Assembly: GCF_003075435.1 (NCBI RefSeq)
Contig: NZ_QCZJ01000012.1
Location: forward strand, 96,523 to 160,522
DNA: 64,000 bases
Origin: Terrimonas sp.
GTDB taxonomy: Bacteria > Bacteroidota > Bacteroidia > Chitinophagales > Chitinophagaceae
Direction of reading: 5' to 3'
In this document: positions 43,015-52,095 of the stretch, in pieces
Layout: every line of letters starts with the position of its first letter
Position numbering within the stretch: position 1 is the stretch's first letter
The notes under the pieces: generated by a model
Seen by the model: the letters and a program-made list of their open reading frames with translations, nothing else
Databases searched by the model: none
What the model was told of the DNA's origin: nothing
Translations under genes and position numbers: made by a program

Positions 43015-43599
43015 TCACGGTCTGTCATCCCAAACATATTTTTCTACAATAACTTTTTCCGGTGATCCTGCTGCTTGTTCTATTGTAGTAACCTGCATAT
43101 TTCTGTCTGCAGTCCACAGCATTTTTTGAGTTTTGCTTTCATTTGCAACTGCACTTTTTTTCTCAATATAGATCGTGGTTACCCTGGAGTTGTCCTGGTT
43201 TAAAAGCACATCAGCTTTTCTTAGCGTTATAGTATCGTTTTTAGCCAGATAGGTAAGCGAAATAGTGCTGATTGAGGCATCTATAAATGAAGTTTCTTCA
43301 AACTGGTTTTTAATGCCTGGCGCGGTAATATCAGGTGTGGTAAAATAGCCGGCAACTGCGGCGAAGTCATTTTTTTCTATGATGGAAGTATCGGTTTTAT
43401 TATTAATGGTAGTATACTTTATTACAGCAAGAGGAAGAGCGTCAAGTTTTTTAATTTGTGCCTGTATAAAGCCGCTTATGGGGTAAAATTCTTTTTGAGT
43501 AGTATCCTCGTTTTGCTGACCGGCAGAAGAAGCAGCGTTCTTGTTGTTGCAAGCCAGTATAGTGCATATTGATAATACAATGAGCAAGTATTTTTTCAT
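43015..43599 (-). CDS. Hypothetical lipoprotein
   Basis: This 194-residue protein has a lipoprotein signal (lipid Cys at residue 17, CTILACNNK). The mature part is polar with SFIDASISTISLTYLAKNDTITLRKADVLLNQD and KSAVANESKTQKMLWTADRNMQ, giving the look of a small beta-rich periplasmic or outer-membrane protein. I do not recognise the family. It is the last of a leftward group: ECF sigma factor, a trans-envelope protein, then this gene 71 bp downstream of the latter. A shared role in envelope response is possible but unproven. Confidence 0.7.
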   Translation of the reverse strand: MKKYLLIVLSICTILACNNKNAASSAGQQNEDTTQKEFYPISGFIQAQIKKLDALPLAVIKYTTINNKTDTSIIEKNDFAAVAGYFTTPDITAPGIKNQFEETSFIDASISTISLTYLAKNDTITLRKADVLLNQDNSRVTTIYIEKKSAVANESKTQKMLWTADRNMQVTTIEQAAGSPEKVIVEKYVWDDRP

Positions 43600-43670
43600 T
43601 ACGTAAAAATATAAAAGAAATTTTCGCAGAATGTTTATACAATCAAACGCTTAAATGTTCTATAAATTTT

Positions 43671-44996
43671 TTAACGTATTGTTTTTGTTACACCAATTTT
43701 AAAGCCGAAGTCAACCATGTATTCCTTGATAGGGTATTGCTTTTTATAGCTTGAGGTGAGCTGGTAACGGAACTGCGGACCAACCTGCCATTTGAAAGAC
43801 CCCATGTCATAAGAAACAAAAGTTTCCACGCCTGCATTGATATTCCATTTTTTGATAAGAGAAGGATCCTGCACATAATGTTTAAAGTCGGTAGAAAGCA
43901 GGTAAACATTGTTGGCGAAATTATATACAGGTTGTGCGCTTGCACCTATATTCCATTTCAGCGGTGAATTGCTTCCCAGCACAGTCCATTCAAAACCTAT
44001 TGGCATAGATATTTGCAGGTACTCATTGTTCAGCCATGAAGCGCCTGCACCGGCATAATTCTGATAAGGAGTAATAAGGGTAACCGAATCTGTAAGGCCA
44101 TTGCTGCCCTGTAAGGCAAGTGTTGTTGCTTCAGGTTTTGAGTCAAATACACTTACCTGGTATCTTGAATAATTTAACTGCAGCCCTCCCCTGAGTACGA
44201 AATTGTTTGCCAGCTTATATGTTACGCCTGCGCCCACTTCAGCACCAATTGCCGGCTTATGATTCACCAGTTTATTTACAGGTGTATTTTGTTCAACATT
44301 GCTGTAAGGCACTCCCCTGAAAACATCAGTTATTTCGCTCAGCCCACTGGTTAACCGTCTGTAACTGATGGTTGGAGAAAAAGATATTTGCCAGGTAAGC
44401 CTGGATTTTTTGAATGCTTCTCCTGCCCATAAAACCTTTTTCACCCTGCTTTCCTCCTGCTCCTCCTTATTATTTTTTACGATAAGCAGACCCTTTACAG
44501 GTGTGTTTTTAACTTTATTGGCATTGTTCTGAATGTCTGAATAATCTGCGTAGCTATCATCGCCTGCAATATCGGATTGTTCGTTTTGAGCGGCGGTTAT
44601 AGTGGTTTGTTTTTCAACTGAAAAAGACCTGTTATTTTTAATATTACCCGTGGATGCTTCCCTGGTATTTTTAAGTGTTGAAAAATTATCCTGGTTTGTA
44701 TTTTGTGCTACAATGACGTTATTGCTGAGTGTTGTGTTGTTTAATCCGGAATTGCTGCTGATGTGTGAAGATTGGGTTTGCTTACCGGGGATGACGTAGT
44801 TGAAAGTTTTATAGTCTACAAAAACAGCGCTGCCTAAAAATGCGAATAAGGTAAGGATAATATAAGGCCATTTTCTACCGGAATGAACAGATCTGTTTAT
44901 ATTATTCCATATTTTATCGGAAGGATAAAGCTTATACTGATCAGATTTCTCTCGTAGAAACTTCTCAAATTCATCTATTTGAATATTTCTCTTCAT
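43671..44996 (-). CDS. Trans-envelope protein with N-terminal sigma-partner-like region and outer-membrane barrel
   Basis: This 441-residue protein is unusual in layout. Residues 1-43 are cytoplasmic and charged (IDEFEKFLREKSDQYKLYP, then SDKIWNNI). Residues 44-61 form one membrane helix (PYIILTLFAFLGSAVFV). Residues 65-190 are an Asn/Ser/Thr-rich disordered linker, and from about 195 on the sequence alternates like a beta-barrel (LTWQISFSPTISYRRL, LRGGLQLNYSRYQV, WKWQVGPQFRYQL-like, VDFGFKIGVTKTI). The N-terminus recurs in Bacteroidota beside ECF sigma genes. It sits 69 bp downstream of such a gene. It could act as an anti-sigma factor whose sensor is an outer-membrane domain. That role is inference; a plain outer-membrane protein with a membrane anchor is the alternative. 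Confidence 0.75.
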   Translation of the reverse strand: MKRNIQIDEFEKFLREKSDQYKLYPSDKIWNNINRSVHSGRKWPYIILTLFAFLGSAVFVDYKTFNYVIPGKQTQSSHISSNSGLNNTTLSNNVIVAQNTNQDNFSTLKNTREASTGNIKNNRSFSVEKQTTITAAQNEQSDIAGDDSYADYSDIQNNANKVKNTPVKGLLIVKNNKEEQEESRVKKVLWAGEAFKKSRLTWQISFSPTISYRRLTSGLSEITDVFRGVPYSNVEQNTPVNKLVNHKPAIGAEVGAGVTYKLANNFVLRGGLQLNYSRYQVSVFDSKPEATTLALQGSNGLTDSVTLITPYQNYAGAGASWLNNEYLQISMPIGFEWTVLGSNSPLKWNIGASAQPVYNFANNVYLLSTDFKHYVQDPSLIKKWNINAGVETFVSYDMGSFKWQVGPQFRYQLTSSYKKQYPIKEYMVDFGFKIGVTKTIR

Positions 44997-45065
44997 AGTC
45001 AGTTCCTGATATTTTCGAATACCTGCCCGGCAGGTACAGCAGTTAGTTATACAATCGTGTTTTGG

Positions 45066-45641
45066 TTATGGATTCACAGCCAGCAATTCAACCTTTCTCA
45101 AATGTTCCGGCAAAATATTTTTCCTGAGTAATATATCTTCAAGCATAGATTTTGCCCTGGTATATTGCGAACGGCTTGTGCTTTCTTCTATATCCAGCAT
45201 ATCAGCAATTTCTTTGTGCGAATAACCTTCAATAGCGTATAAGTTTAAAACGGTACGGTAACCAATTGGCAGCAGCCTTATACATTCTACCACCTGTTTT
45301 GCCTGTACTATCGAAGGAATACTTTCTTCCCTGATGTATATACCGGCAGCGTGAATCAGATCTACACTTTCCGCAAATTTTTTATTCTTTTTCAGGTTGT
45401 TGATGCAGGTATGCACCATTATTTTCCTGATCCAGCCTTCCAGCGCCCCACGGTTCTGAAACTGCTTTATTTGCGTAAATACCTTTATGAAGCCTTCCTG
45501 CAACATGTCTTCAGCATCCTCCCTGTTTTTCGCATAGCGGTAACAAACAGAAAGCATGCGCGGGCTGTATGTGTAATACAGTTCCTGTTGCGCGGCCGTA
45601 TTGTTTTTAATACAGCCTTTAAGCATTGCTTCTTCAGTCAT
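45066..45641 (-). CDS. ECF-type RNA polymerase sigma-70 factor
   Basis: The product is 191 residues from the ATG at 45641 (MTEEAMLKGCIKNNTAAQQE), the usual start for this group; a TTG at 45674 would add 11 residues. Region 2 is YYTYSPRMLSVCYRYAKNREDAEDMLQEGFIKVF, region 4 is RLLPIGYRTVLNLYAIEGYSHKEIADMLDIEESTSRSQYTRAK. This subfamily in Bacteroidota lacks a FecR partner. Here the next gene downstream (69 bp) encodes the trans-envelope protein at 43671-44996, a candidate anti-sigma factor. Upstream lies gpmI on the same strand, separated by a hairpin, so the two are probably separate units. Confidence 0.9.
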   Translation of the reverse strand: MTEEAMLKGCIKNNTAAQQELYYTYSPRMLSVCYRYAKNREDAEDMLQEGFIKVFTQIKQFQNRGALEGWIRKIMVHTCINNLKKNKKFAESVDLIHAAGIYIREESIPSIVQAKQVVECIRLLPIGYRTVLNLYAIEGYSHKEIADMLDIEESTSRSQYTRAKSMLEDILLRKNILPEHLRKVELLAVNP

Positions 45642-45723
45642 GAAATCTGGATTGATTTCACGTAAGTTAGACAATTTTATGATACAGAATGCTGCCCGAT
45701 GGAGAAAAATATTGATTTTTAAT

Positions 45724-45741
45724 ACCGCCGGGGGAGGCGGT
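45724..45741. terminator. GC-rich hairpin after gpmI
   Basis: ACCGCC (45724-45729) and GGCGGT (45736-45741) form a 6-bp stem with a 6-nt loop directly at the gpmI stop. The T6 run is on the rightward side, so read leftward it has only AT-rich sequence after it. Termination of gpmI is likely but not textbook. Confidence 0.5.
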
Positions 45742-45744
45742 TTT

Positions 45745-47262
45745 TTACTCCGTAAGAATATTTCCGGTCATTTCTTCAGGAATGGTTATACCCATGGTTT
45801 TTAAAATGGTAGGTGCAATATCACCCAGTTTACCGGGCTTTAGTTTTCCATTCCATTGATTATCAATCACAAAAAACGGAACAGGGTTTAAAGTATGCGC
45901 AGTATTCGGAGTGCCGTCTTCATTTACAATATAGTCAGCATTGCCGTGGTCGGCAGTGAGGAATATAGTATAACCGTTTTTCAAACCGGCAGTAACAACT
46001 TTTTCAACGCAGGTATCCACGGTTTCAACCGCCTTTACCACGGCATCCCAAACCCCGGTATGCCCTACCATATCTGCATTGGCAAAATTCAGGCAGACAA
46101 AATCTGCTGATTTGCTTTCTATTTCCGGCAACAGTTTTTCCGTGAGTTCAAATGCGCTCATTTCGGGCTTAAGGTCATAGGTGGCAACCTTGGGTGAAGC
46201 TGCCATAATTCTTGATTCACCTTCAAAAGGCGTCTCTCTTCCGCCACTGAAAAAGAAAGTCACATGCGGATATTTTTCTGTTTCGGCTATTCTTATCTGG
46301 CGCAAACCATTTGACTCAATTACTTCTCCCAGGGTTTTGGTTAGATTGTCGTTCTCAAAAATAACATGTACGTTTTTGAAAGTCTTGTCATATTCCGTCA
46401 TTGTGGTAAAATGCAACGGTAAGGTATGCATGCCGAACTCCGGCATATCCTTTTGCGTAAGTACTTCTGTTATTTCACGGCAGCGATCTGTACGGAAATT
46501 AAAACATATTACCGTATCGCCGGGTTTAATATTACCGTTACCATTCTCAATGGTAGCGTTAATAATGGGTTTGATAAATTCATCCGTTACATCTGCCGCA
46601 TAAGATGCTTTAATGGATTTGATAAGGTCGGTGCTTTTTTCTCCAATGCCATTTACAAGCGCATCATATGCCAGCTTCACTCTTTCCCATCTTTTATCGC
46701 GATCCATTGCATAATACCTGCCCGTTATACTGGCAATCTGTCCGGTAGTTTTATTAAGATGATCCTGCAGGTATTTGATATAGCTTAAACCACCTTTGGG
46801 ATCGGTATCCCTGCCATCCGTAAATGCATGTATAAAAACATTGGTGAGTTCCTCTTCTTTACAAATGGTTGTAAGTGCTTTTATATGATTGATGTGCGAG
46901 TGAACGCCTCCGTCACTAACCAGTCCGAGCAAATGCAGCGCTTTGTTATTTTGTTTTGCGTATGCAATAGCATCAAGTAATACCTTGTTTTGCGCCAGCT
47001 CCCCTGTACGGATGGCAACATTAATACGCTGCAGTTCCTGGTATACTATGCGCCCTGCACCGAGATTAAGGTGCCCCACTTCACTGTTGCCCATCTGGCC
47101 TTCGGGCAGGCCCACATCTTCTCCGCAGGTTATTAAAGTAGTATGGGGGTATTTGCTGTATAATGAACTTACAAAGGGAGTTTTAGCGTGTTGAATAGCG
47201 TCGCTGGAAGATACTTTGCCCAGTCCCCAGCCATCCATAATAACAAGAATTACTTTTTTCAT
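45745..47262 (-). CDS. gpmI: 2,3-bisphosphoglycerate-independent phosphoglycerate mutase
   Basis: This 505-residue glycolytic enzyme interconverts 3- and 2-phosphoglycerate in the cytoplasm. VILVIMDGWGLG at residues 4-15 holds a metal Asp. Ser60 in GQMGNSEVGHLNLGAGRIVYQ is the phosphoserine nucleophile. HAFTDGRDTDPKGG, ITGRYYAMDRDKRWER, NFRTDRCREITE, FLTADHGNAD and NTAHTLNPVPF complete the signature, including the second metal site. Length is standard. Its TAATTTTG box (47267-47274, read leftward) lies only 4 nt before the ATG, so a leaderless start is possible. It is divergent from a DUF4783 gene. Confidence 0.97.
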   Translation of the reverse strand: MKKVILVIMDGWGLGKVSSSDAIQHAKTPFVSSLYSKYPHTTLITCGEDVGLPEGQMGNSEVGHLNLGAGRIVYQELQRINVAIRTGELAQNKVLLDAIAYAKQNNKALHLLGLVSDGGVHSHINHIKALTTICKEEELTNVFIHAFTDGRDTDPKGGLSYIKYLQDHLNKTTGQIASITGRYYAMDRDKRWERVKLAYDALVNGIGEKSTDLIKSIKASYAADVTDEFIKPIINATIENGNGNIKPGDTVICFNFRTDRCREITEVLTQKDMPEFGMHTLPLHFTTMTEYDKTFKNVHVIFENDNLTKTLGEVIESNGLRQIRIAETEKYPHVTFFFSGGRETPFEGESRIMAASPKVATYDLKPEMSAFELTEKLLPEIESKSADFVCLNFANADMVGHTGVWDAVVKAVETVDTCVEKVVTAGLKNGYTIFLTADHGNADYIVNEDGTPNTAHTLNPVPFFVIDNQWNGKLKPGKLGDIAPTILKTMGITIPEEMTGNILTE

Positions 47263-47402
47263 GGCGCAAAATTACCGTTTTTCAGATATGTTATTGAGTA
47301 TCTTTTAATATTATAATGTTATGGTTATGCCTTTTTATTAACAGTGCTGATGCATAAAACAGTCTGGCACATTTTTAGACTAAACAGTGCAGGCTATAAG
47401 TC

Positions 47403-47783
47403 ATGAAAAAGATATTCTCCATAGGCTTGCTTTTCTGTATCGCCAGCTTTTGCCTGGGCGCATATTACTATTCTATTAATGATGTAGCCTGGGCAATGAA
47501 TACAGGGAATGCCGGTAAATTAGCCAAATACTTTGACGGCAGGGTTGATATTACGCTTCAGCAAAAAACAAATTCTTACAGCCGTAGCCAGGCAGAAATG
47601 GTGCTGAAAGATTTTTTTGAAGGAAATGGCGTAAAAAGTTTTAAGGTTTTGCACAAAGGCTCACACAATGGCTCTGAATTTTGCATAGGAAATCTCCAGA
47701 CTAAGAACGGGGTCTACAGAACTACCATCTTTATGAAGGCGCGTACCGAGCAGCAGGTATTACAGGAAATACGGTTTGAGTAG
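47403..47783 (+). CDS. DUF4783 family protein
   Basis: This 126-residue protein has an N-terminal signal or anchor (KKIFSIGLLFCIASFCLGAYYY) followed by the single DUF4783 domain of Bacteroidota: NTGNAGKLAKYFDGRVDITLQQKTNSYSRSQAEMVL, FFEGNGVKSFKVLHKG and FCIGNLQTKNGVYRTTIFMKA. The fold resembles small ketosteroid isomerase/NTF2-like proteins. Function is unknown and it is exported. It stands alone between divergent gpmI (140 bp) and the GMC gene (262 bp downstream). Confidence 0.88.
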   Translation: MKKIFSIGLLFCIASFCLGAYYYSINDVAWAMNTGNAGKLAKYFDGRVDITLQQKTNSYSRSQAEMVLKDFFEGNGVKSFKVLHKGSHNGSEFCIGNLQTKNGVYRTTIFMKARTEQQVLQEIRFE

Positions 47784-48045
47784 AAATAGAAATCAGCCTG
47801 TATTTTTTGTTTCTCTCAGAGAATACGAAAGAGCCGCGATTATGAAGAAAACTTCCAGCATGTAATCCCTGTGCAGGCATCAGCTATGGAATATTCAACA
47901 GTAATTTTATGGGTTTGAGCTTTTGGAACCTGGTTAATGATTGACTGTTTTGCTGATCGCAATCAAAGCGTTTTGTTAATACATCCATTTACCTCTTTTA
48001 TCTTAGTATACTTGCGGATATATTCCACTTCCAAAATAGATTGTT

Positions 48046-49779
48046 ATGCCAGGTGACACTTCACGCATTAGTATCAATGCAAAAGGAACTGAAAAAAATA
48101 CATTTGACGCTATCGTAATCGGCTCCGGCATCAGCGGTGGTTGGGCTGCTAAGGAACTATGCGAGCATGGCTTAAAAACATTGGTGCTGGAGCGCGGCAG
48201 AGACGTTAAGCATATTAAAGATTATCCTACCGCTACAAAAAACCCCTGGGATTTCACCTACCGGGGACGCGTAGCCGAAGCATACCTTAAAGAAAATCCA
48301 CTCATCAGTAAAGCTGCGGGCTTTGGTGATGATACCAAACATTTTTTTATAAAGGATAAGGATCATCCCTACATTCAGGAAAAGCCTTTCGACTGGATAC
48401 GCGGCTACCAGGTAGGAGGAAAATCGTTGACATGGGGCAGAGCCTGCCAGCGCTGGAGTGACTTTGAGTTTTCTGCCCCGGCAAGGTATAATTACGGGCT
48501 GGATTGGCCCATACGGTATAATGATGTGAAAGACTGGTACAGCCACGTAGAAAAATTTATAGGTGTTTGTGGTAATAAAGATGATATTGAAGCGATGCCT
48601 GACGGTGAGTTTCTCCCGCCCTTTGAATTGAATTGTGTTGAACGGCATATTCAGCAAAACATTCAGCAGCATTATAAAGATCGTTTTTTAGTGCATGCCC
48701 GCTGGGCGCAGTTAACGCAACCAAAAGAGGTACACCTGCAGCAGGGCAGGGGTAAATGCCAGGCAAGAAACTTATGCATGAGGGGTTGTCCGTTTGGCGG
48801 GTATTTCAGTTCTGTTTCCTGTACTTTACCCTGGGCTGAAAAAACAGGACATCTTACCATTCAACCTGATTCCGTAGTACATTCCATTATATATGATGAG
48901 CAGAAAAAGAAAGCAACAGGTGTTCGTGTAATAGATGCGCATACACACCATGTTACAGAATATTTCGCCAGGATTATTTTTGTAAATGCATCCGCGTTAA
49001 ACAGCAATCTTATTTTATTGAATTCAACATCCGGCAGGTTCCCGACTGGACTGGGTAATGACAATGGACTGCTGGGAAAATATATCTGCTTTCACAATTA
49101 CCGCGCTTCGGTAGGAGGCGACCTTGATGGCTTTGAGGATAAATATTACTACGGTCGAAATCCTACGGAGCCTATATTGGCCAACTACCGTAATCTTCAC
49201 AAGATAGATACGGACTATGTAGGCGGGTTTACTACGTTTATGGGAGCATACCGTACACGTATAGACGAAAATAGCACTGCCGAAACGATTGGCGCTGATT
49301 TTAAAAAAGCTTTAACCGAGCCCGGAGGGTGGCACGTGTATATGTATATGCAGGGAGAAACCATTCCCAAAGAAACAAATCATGTAAGGCTGAGCGCTGA
49401 TCAAAAAGACCAGTGGGGCATTCCCCTGCTGGTTACTGCTGTTGGGTATGATGATAATGATGAGAAGATGATAAAAGATTTTTTGACGGAAAGCACCGCA
49501 ATGCTGGAAAAGGCAGGCGTAAAAAATATTCAGCAACATGACTCTAAACAGGCGCCAGGCTTAGACATTCATGAAATGGGAGGCTGCAGAATGGGGCATG
49601 ATCCTAAAACTTCTTTACTGAACAAATGGAATCAATTACATGCCTGCAAGAATGTATTTGTAACAGACGGCGCCTGTATGACAAGTACGGGTAATCAAAG
49701 CCCGTCTATTTTGTATATGACCTTAACAGCAAGGGCTGCCAATTATGCGGTTGGAGAAATGAAGAGTGGGAATTTGTAG
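48046..49779 (+). CDS. GMC oxidoreductase, paralogue of the sugar dehydrogenase at 6.3 kb
   Basis: This 577-residue FAD flavoprotein is close to the gene at 6333-8108: GSGISGGWAAKEL with the FAD-binding glycines, VGGKSLTWGRACQRW, the cluster C238-x5-C244-x3-C248 (CQARNLCMRGC), and C-terminal HEMGGCRMGHDPKTS and VTDGACMTSTGNQSPS. A short N-terminal tail (MPGDTSRISINAKGTEKN) is extra. No subunit 3 gene is adjacent, unlike the paralogue. It may use the same Tat carrier in trans or work in the cytoplasm. Likely substrate: a sugar or glycoside. The VOC gene follows convergently, 90 bp away. Confidence 0.9.
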   Translation: MPGDTSRISINAKGTEKNTFDAIVIGSGISGGWAAKELCEHGLKTLVLERGRDVKHIKDYPTATKNPWDFTYRGRVAEAYLKENPLISKAAGFGDDTKHFFIKDKDHPYIQEKPFDWIRGYQVGGKSLTWGRACQRWSDFEFSAPARYNYGLDWPIRYNDVKDWYSHVEKFIGVCGNKDDIEAMPDGEFLPPFELNCVERHIQQNIQQHYKDRFLVHARWAQLTQPKEVHLQQGRGKCQARNLCMRGCPFGGYFSSVSCTLPWAEKTGHLTIQPDSVVHSIIYDEQKKKATGVRVIDAHTHHVTEYFARIIFVNASALNSNLILLNSTSGRFPTGLGNDNGLLGKYICFHNYRASVGGDLDGFEDKYYYGRNPTEPILANYRNLHKIDTDYVGGFTTFMGAYRTRIDENSTAETIGADFKKALTEPGGWHVYMYMQGETIPKETNHVRLSADQKDQWGIPLLVTAVGYDDNDEKMIKDFLTESTAMLEKAGVKNIQQHDSKQAPGLDIHEMGGCRMGHDPKTSLLNKWNQLHACKNVFVTDGACMTSTGNQSPSILYMTLTARAANYAVGEMKSGNL

Positions 49780-49869
49780 GTAAGGAGTTAAAGAGTATTG
49801 GGGTGTAAGTATTTTTACAATTCTTATCGTATCATCGCTCTGATTGTATTCGGCAACATTCTCACTTTT

Positions 49870-50265
49870 CTAAATTTTTTTCTGCACCTGCCAGTAATGA
49901 CCAAAGGGATCTTTAAACATGCCTTGCCTGTAACCATAATCATAATCCTGCGCCGGACTGATTTCTGTTGCGCCTGCCTGGATAGCTTTTTGCATTACGG
50001 CATCCACATCAGGTACGAATAGTCCTATTACTGCAGTTACTCCTTTAGCACTTATGGGTTCAAGCGCATTAAGCCGGGGCATGATTTCGTGTATATGAAA
50101 AACGGCGCCGCCTATTTCTAACTCTGTCACATGAATACTACCATCATCATTACGAAAGCAAAAATGTTCTGTTGCTCCTAAGCGTATATAAAAATCTATA
50201 TTGATTGTTCCATTAGGAATATGCAACTCAGGAGCAAAATGCGCATAAGTGATTTTTGTTTCCAT
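49870..50265 (-). CDS. VOC family protein (glyoxalase/bleomycin resistance fold)
   Basis: This 131-residue single-domain protein of the vicinal oxygen chelate family has an N-terminal METKITYAHFAPELHIPNGT, a central LEIGGAVFHIHEIMPRLNAL and a C-terminal QAGATEISPAQDYDYGYRQGMFKDPFGHYWQVQ. This is the PhnB-like form of the fold (FKDPFGHYWQ). Such proteins bind metals or small electrophiles; the actual substrate cannot be told. It is convergent with the second GMC gene. The sequence upstream is a 326-bp AT-rich spacer. Confidence 0.88.
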   Translation of the reverse strand: METKITYAHFAPELHIPNGTINIDFYIRLGATEHFCFRNDDGSIHVTELEIGGAVFHIHEIMPRLNALEPISAKGVTAVIGLFVPDVDAVMQKAIQAGATEISPAQDYDYGYRQGMFKDPFGHYWQVQKKI

Positions 50266-50591
50266 GGCGATTATTTTATACTAAAAGATTGGTGCTTTAC
50301 ACAAGCTGATTACTGATCGAAGCTAAAATTGTTGATTTAAATATAATCAAATCGATTGTATTGCAGGTATAGCTATACAGTAGTATGATTGTATGTACGT
50401 TTTTTTATAAGAATGCTGGTTCATAACGTACTCCAGCTGTTGTCCAATTCTATATAATGGCATAAATAAATTGCGTGTATCTATATAATAGTTGTATAGC
50501 GATTATATTTCCCCTATAAATTGCGCCTTTACGTTATATCGCGTCAATGCAGAAACCTCATCCCTTCATCTTCTCCCACTACCTTCACCCC
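50266..50591. other. AT-rich spacer with palindrome and direct repeats, 326 bp
   Basis: GTATAGCTATAC (50367-50378) is a perfect 12-bp palindrome. Two copies of TCTATATAATxG, each followed by an ATAAATTGCG copy, lie at about 50450-50525. It lies between the VOC start and the leftward transporter's stop, so it should hold the VOC promoter and transporter 3' end. No consensus promoter or clear terminator is visible. Confidence 0.45.
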
Positions 50592-52004
50592 CTACAAATC
50601 CGTAATCAACTTATACTTCGGCACCAAACTCTTCATAATAGCCCATGCAATTAAATAAGCAATAGCGCAGAATGTAAACATAATGGTATATCCTGTTTCA
50701 ATATGCCCGAGTTCTTTATAATGATCAAACAATGAACCGCCAATCTTGGTAACAATTACACCGCCAATGCCACCGGCCATGCCCCCAAGTCCCACCACAG
50801 AACCTATTGCCTTTTTAGGAAACATATCAGATACCGTTGTAAAAATATTGGCGCTCCATGCCTGGTGGGCGGAAGCTCCAATGCCGATTAATAAAACCGG
50901 CGCCCAAAAACTGATATGCCCTAATGGTTGTGCCGCCAGCACAACCAGGGGTATAAACGCAATAATAAGCATAGCTTTCATTCGCCCGTCATAGGCTGTA
51001 TAACCCTTCTTAATGAAATAAGCCGGGAACCAGCCGCCACCAACACTTCCTACCATTGTCATGCTATACAGAACAGCCAGCGGGATGGCCATATCCGTTG
51101 GTTCCATATGGTATTGATCTTTAAGGTATGCCGGTAACCAAAACAGGAAAAACCACCATACGCCATCCGTCATAAATTTACCCACGGCAAAAGCCCAGGT
51201 CTGCTTGTATTGCAGTAATTTCACCCAGGGTACTTTTTTCTCCTGTCCGGCCTCCTCAGCAATAAGTTTTTCATCTTCATCGCTGTTAATGTACGCATAT
51301 TCAGAGGCGCTTAATCTTTTCTGTTTTTCAGGCCTGTCATAATAAATATACCAGAAGATCAGCCAGATAAAACCAATCAATCCTATTATAATAAACGCTG
51401 ACTGCCAACCCCATACCTTTGCCATCCATGGCACGGTAAGCGGAGCAAGTATAGCTCCTATAGTAGTGCCGGAATTAAATATTCCAACCGATAAGGATCT
51501 TTCTTTTTTAGGAAAATATTCAGCCGTGGCTTTCATAGCCGCAGGAAAGTTACCTGCCTCGCCAATGGCTAAAACTGCCCTCGCAAATATAAAGCCCAGT
51601 ACAGATACCGGTATGGCTGCAATACCAATCCATCCAAGTGTTGAAGCAATACCTTTGCCTATCGGAATGGCTTCTGCATGAATAAGAGCGCCAACTGACC
51701 ATATAATGATTGCCCATGCATATCCTCTTTGGGTGCCTAGCTTATCAATAATACGGCCGGCAAACAGCAACCCGATGGCATAGGTGAATTGAAATGCAGC
51801 CGCTATATTGGCATAGTCTGTATTACTCCAGCCAAACTCTTCTTCCAGCTCGGGCTTCAGCAGGCTCAATACCTGCCTGTCGAGATAATTAACCGTTGTT
51901 GCAAAAAAGAGAAGGGCGCATATATACCAGCGATAGTTGCCCACTCCTTTAGAGTCGACTGAATTTGAGATGGATTGCTGAAGGTCTGGAAGTTTTGTTG
52001 ACAT
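50592..52004 (-). CDS. MFS transporter, hexuronate (ExuT-like) family
   Basis: This 470-residue inner-membrane protein has the 12-helix major facilitator layout: RWYICALLFFATTVNYLDRQVLSLL at the start, GRIIDKLGTQRG as the loop 2-3 motif, AVLAIGEAGNFPAAMKATAEYFPKKERSLS, WWFFLFWLPAYLKDQY and IGSVVGLGGMAGGIGGVIVTKIGG. NYLDRQ and GEAGNFPA are hallmarks of the anion/cation symporter family containing ExuT and GarP. It follows uxaC, aldolase and kdgK on the same strand, so import of glucuronate, galacturonate or a related sugar acid is the likely job. It is the last gene of the operon. Confidence 0.88.
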   Translation of the reverse strand: MSTKLPDLQQSISNSVDSKGVGNYRWYICALLFFATTVNYLDRQVLSLLKPELEEEFGWSNTDYANIAAAFQFTYAIGLLFAGRIIDKLGTQRGYAWAIIIWSVGALIHAEAIPIGKGIASTLGWIGIAAIPVSVLGFIFARAVLAIGEAGNFPAAMKATAEYFPKKERSLSVGIFNSGTTIGAILAPLTVPWMAKVWGWQSAFIIIGLIGFIWLIFWYIYYDRPEKQKRLSASEYAYINSDEDEKLIAEEAGQEKKVPWVKLLQYKQTWAFAVGKFMTDGVWWFFLFWLPAYLKDQYHMEPTDMAIPLAVLYSMTMVGSVGGGWFPAYFIKKGYTAYDGRMKAMLIIAFIPLVVLAAQPLGHISFWAPVLLIGIGASAHQAWSANIFTTVSDMFPKKAIGSVVGLGGMAGGIGGVIVTKIGGSLFDHYKELGHIETGYTIMFTFCAIAYLIAWAIMKSLVPKYKLITDL

Positions 52005-52047
52005 GATATGGTTTTACGATCGTTTGTGTTTGATTTCCGTGATATGT

Positions 52048-52091
52048 GAAATGACAGACCTGGGATTTTCACGTTTTACATCTGTCGTTTC
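52048..52091. repeat. Inverted repeat in the uxaC-transporter spacer
   Basis: GAAATGACAGA (52048-52058) and TCTGTCGTTTC (52081-52091) pair with one mismatch across a 22-nt loop. Related GTGAAACG/CGTTTC units occur in the spacers near 42960 and 53530. Confidence 0.45.
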
Positions 52092-52095
52092 ATGT

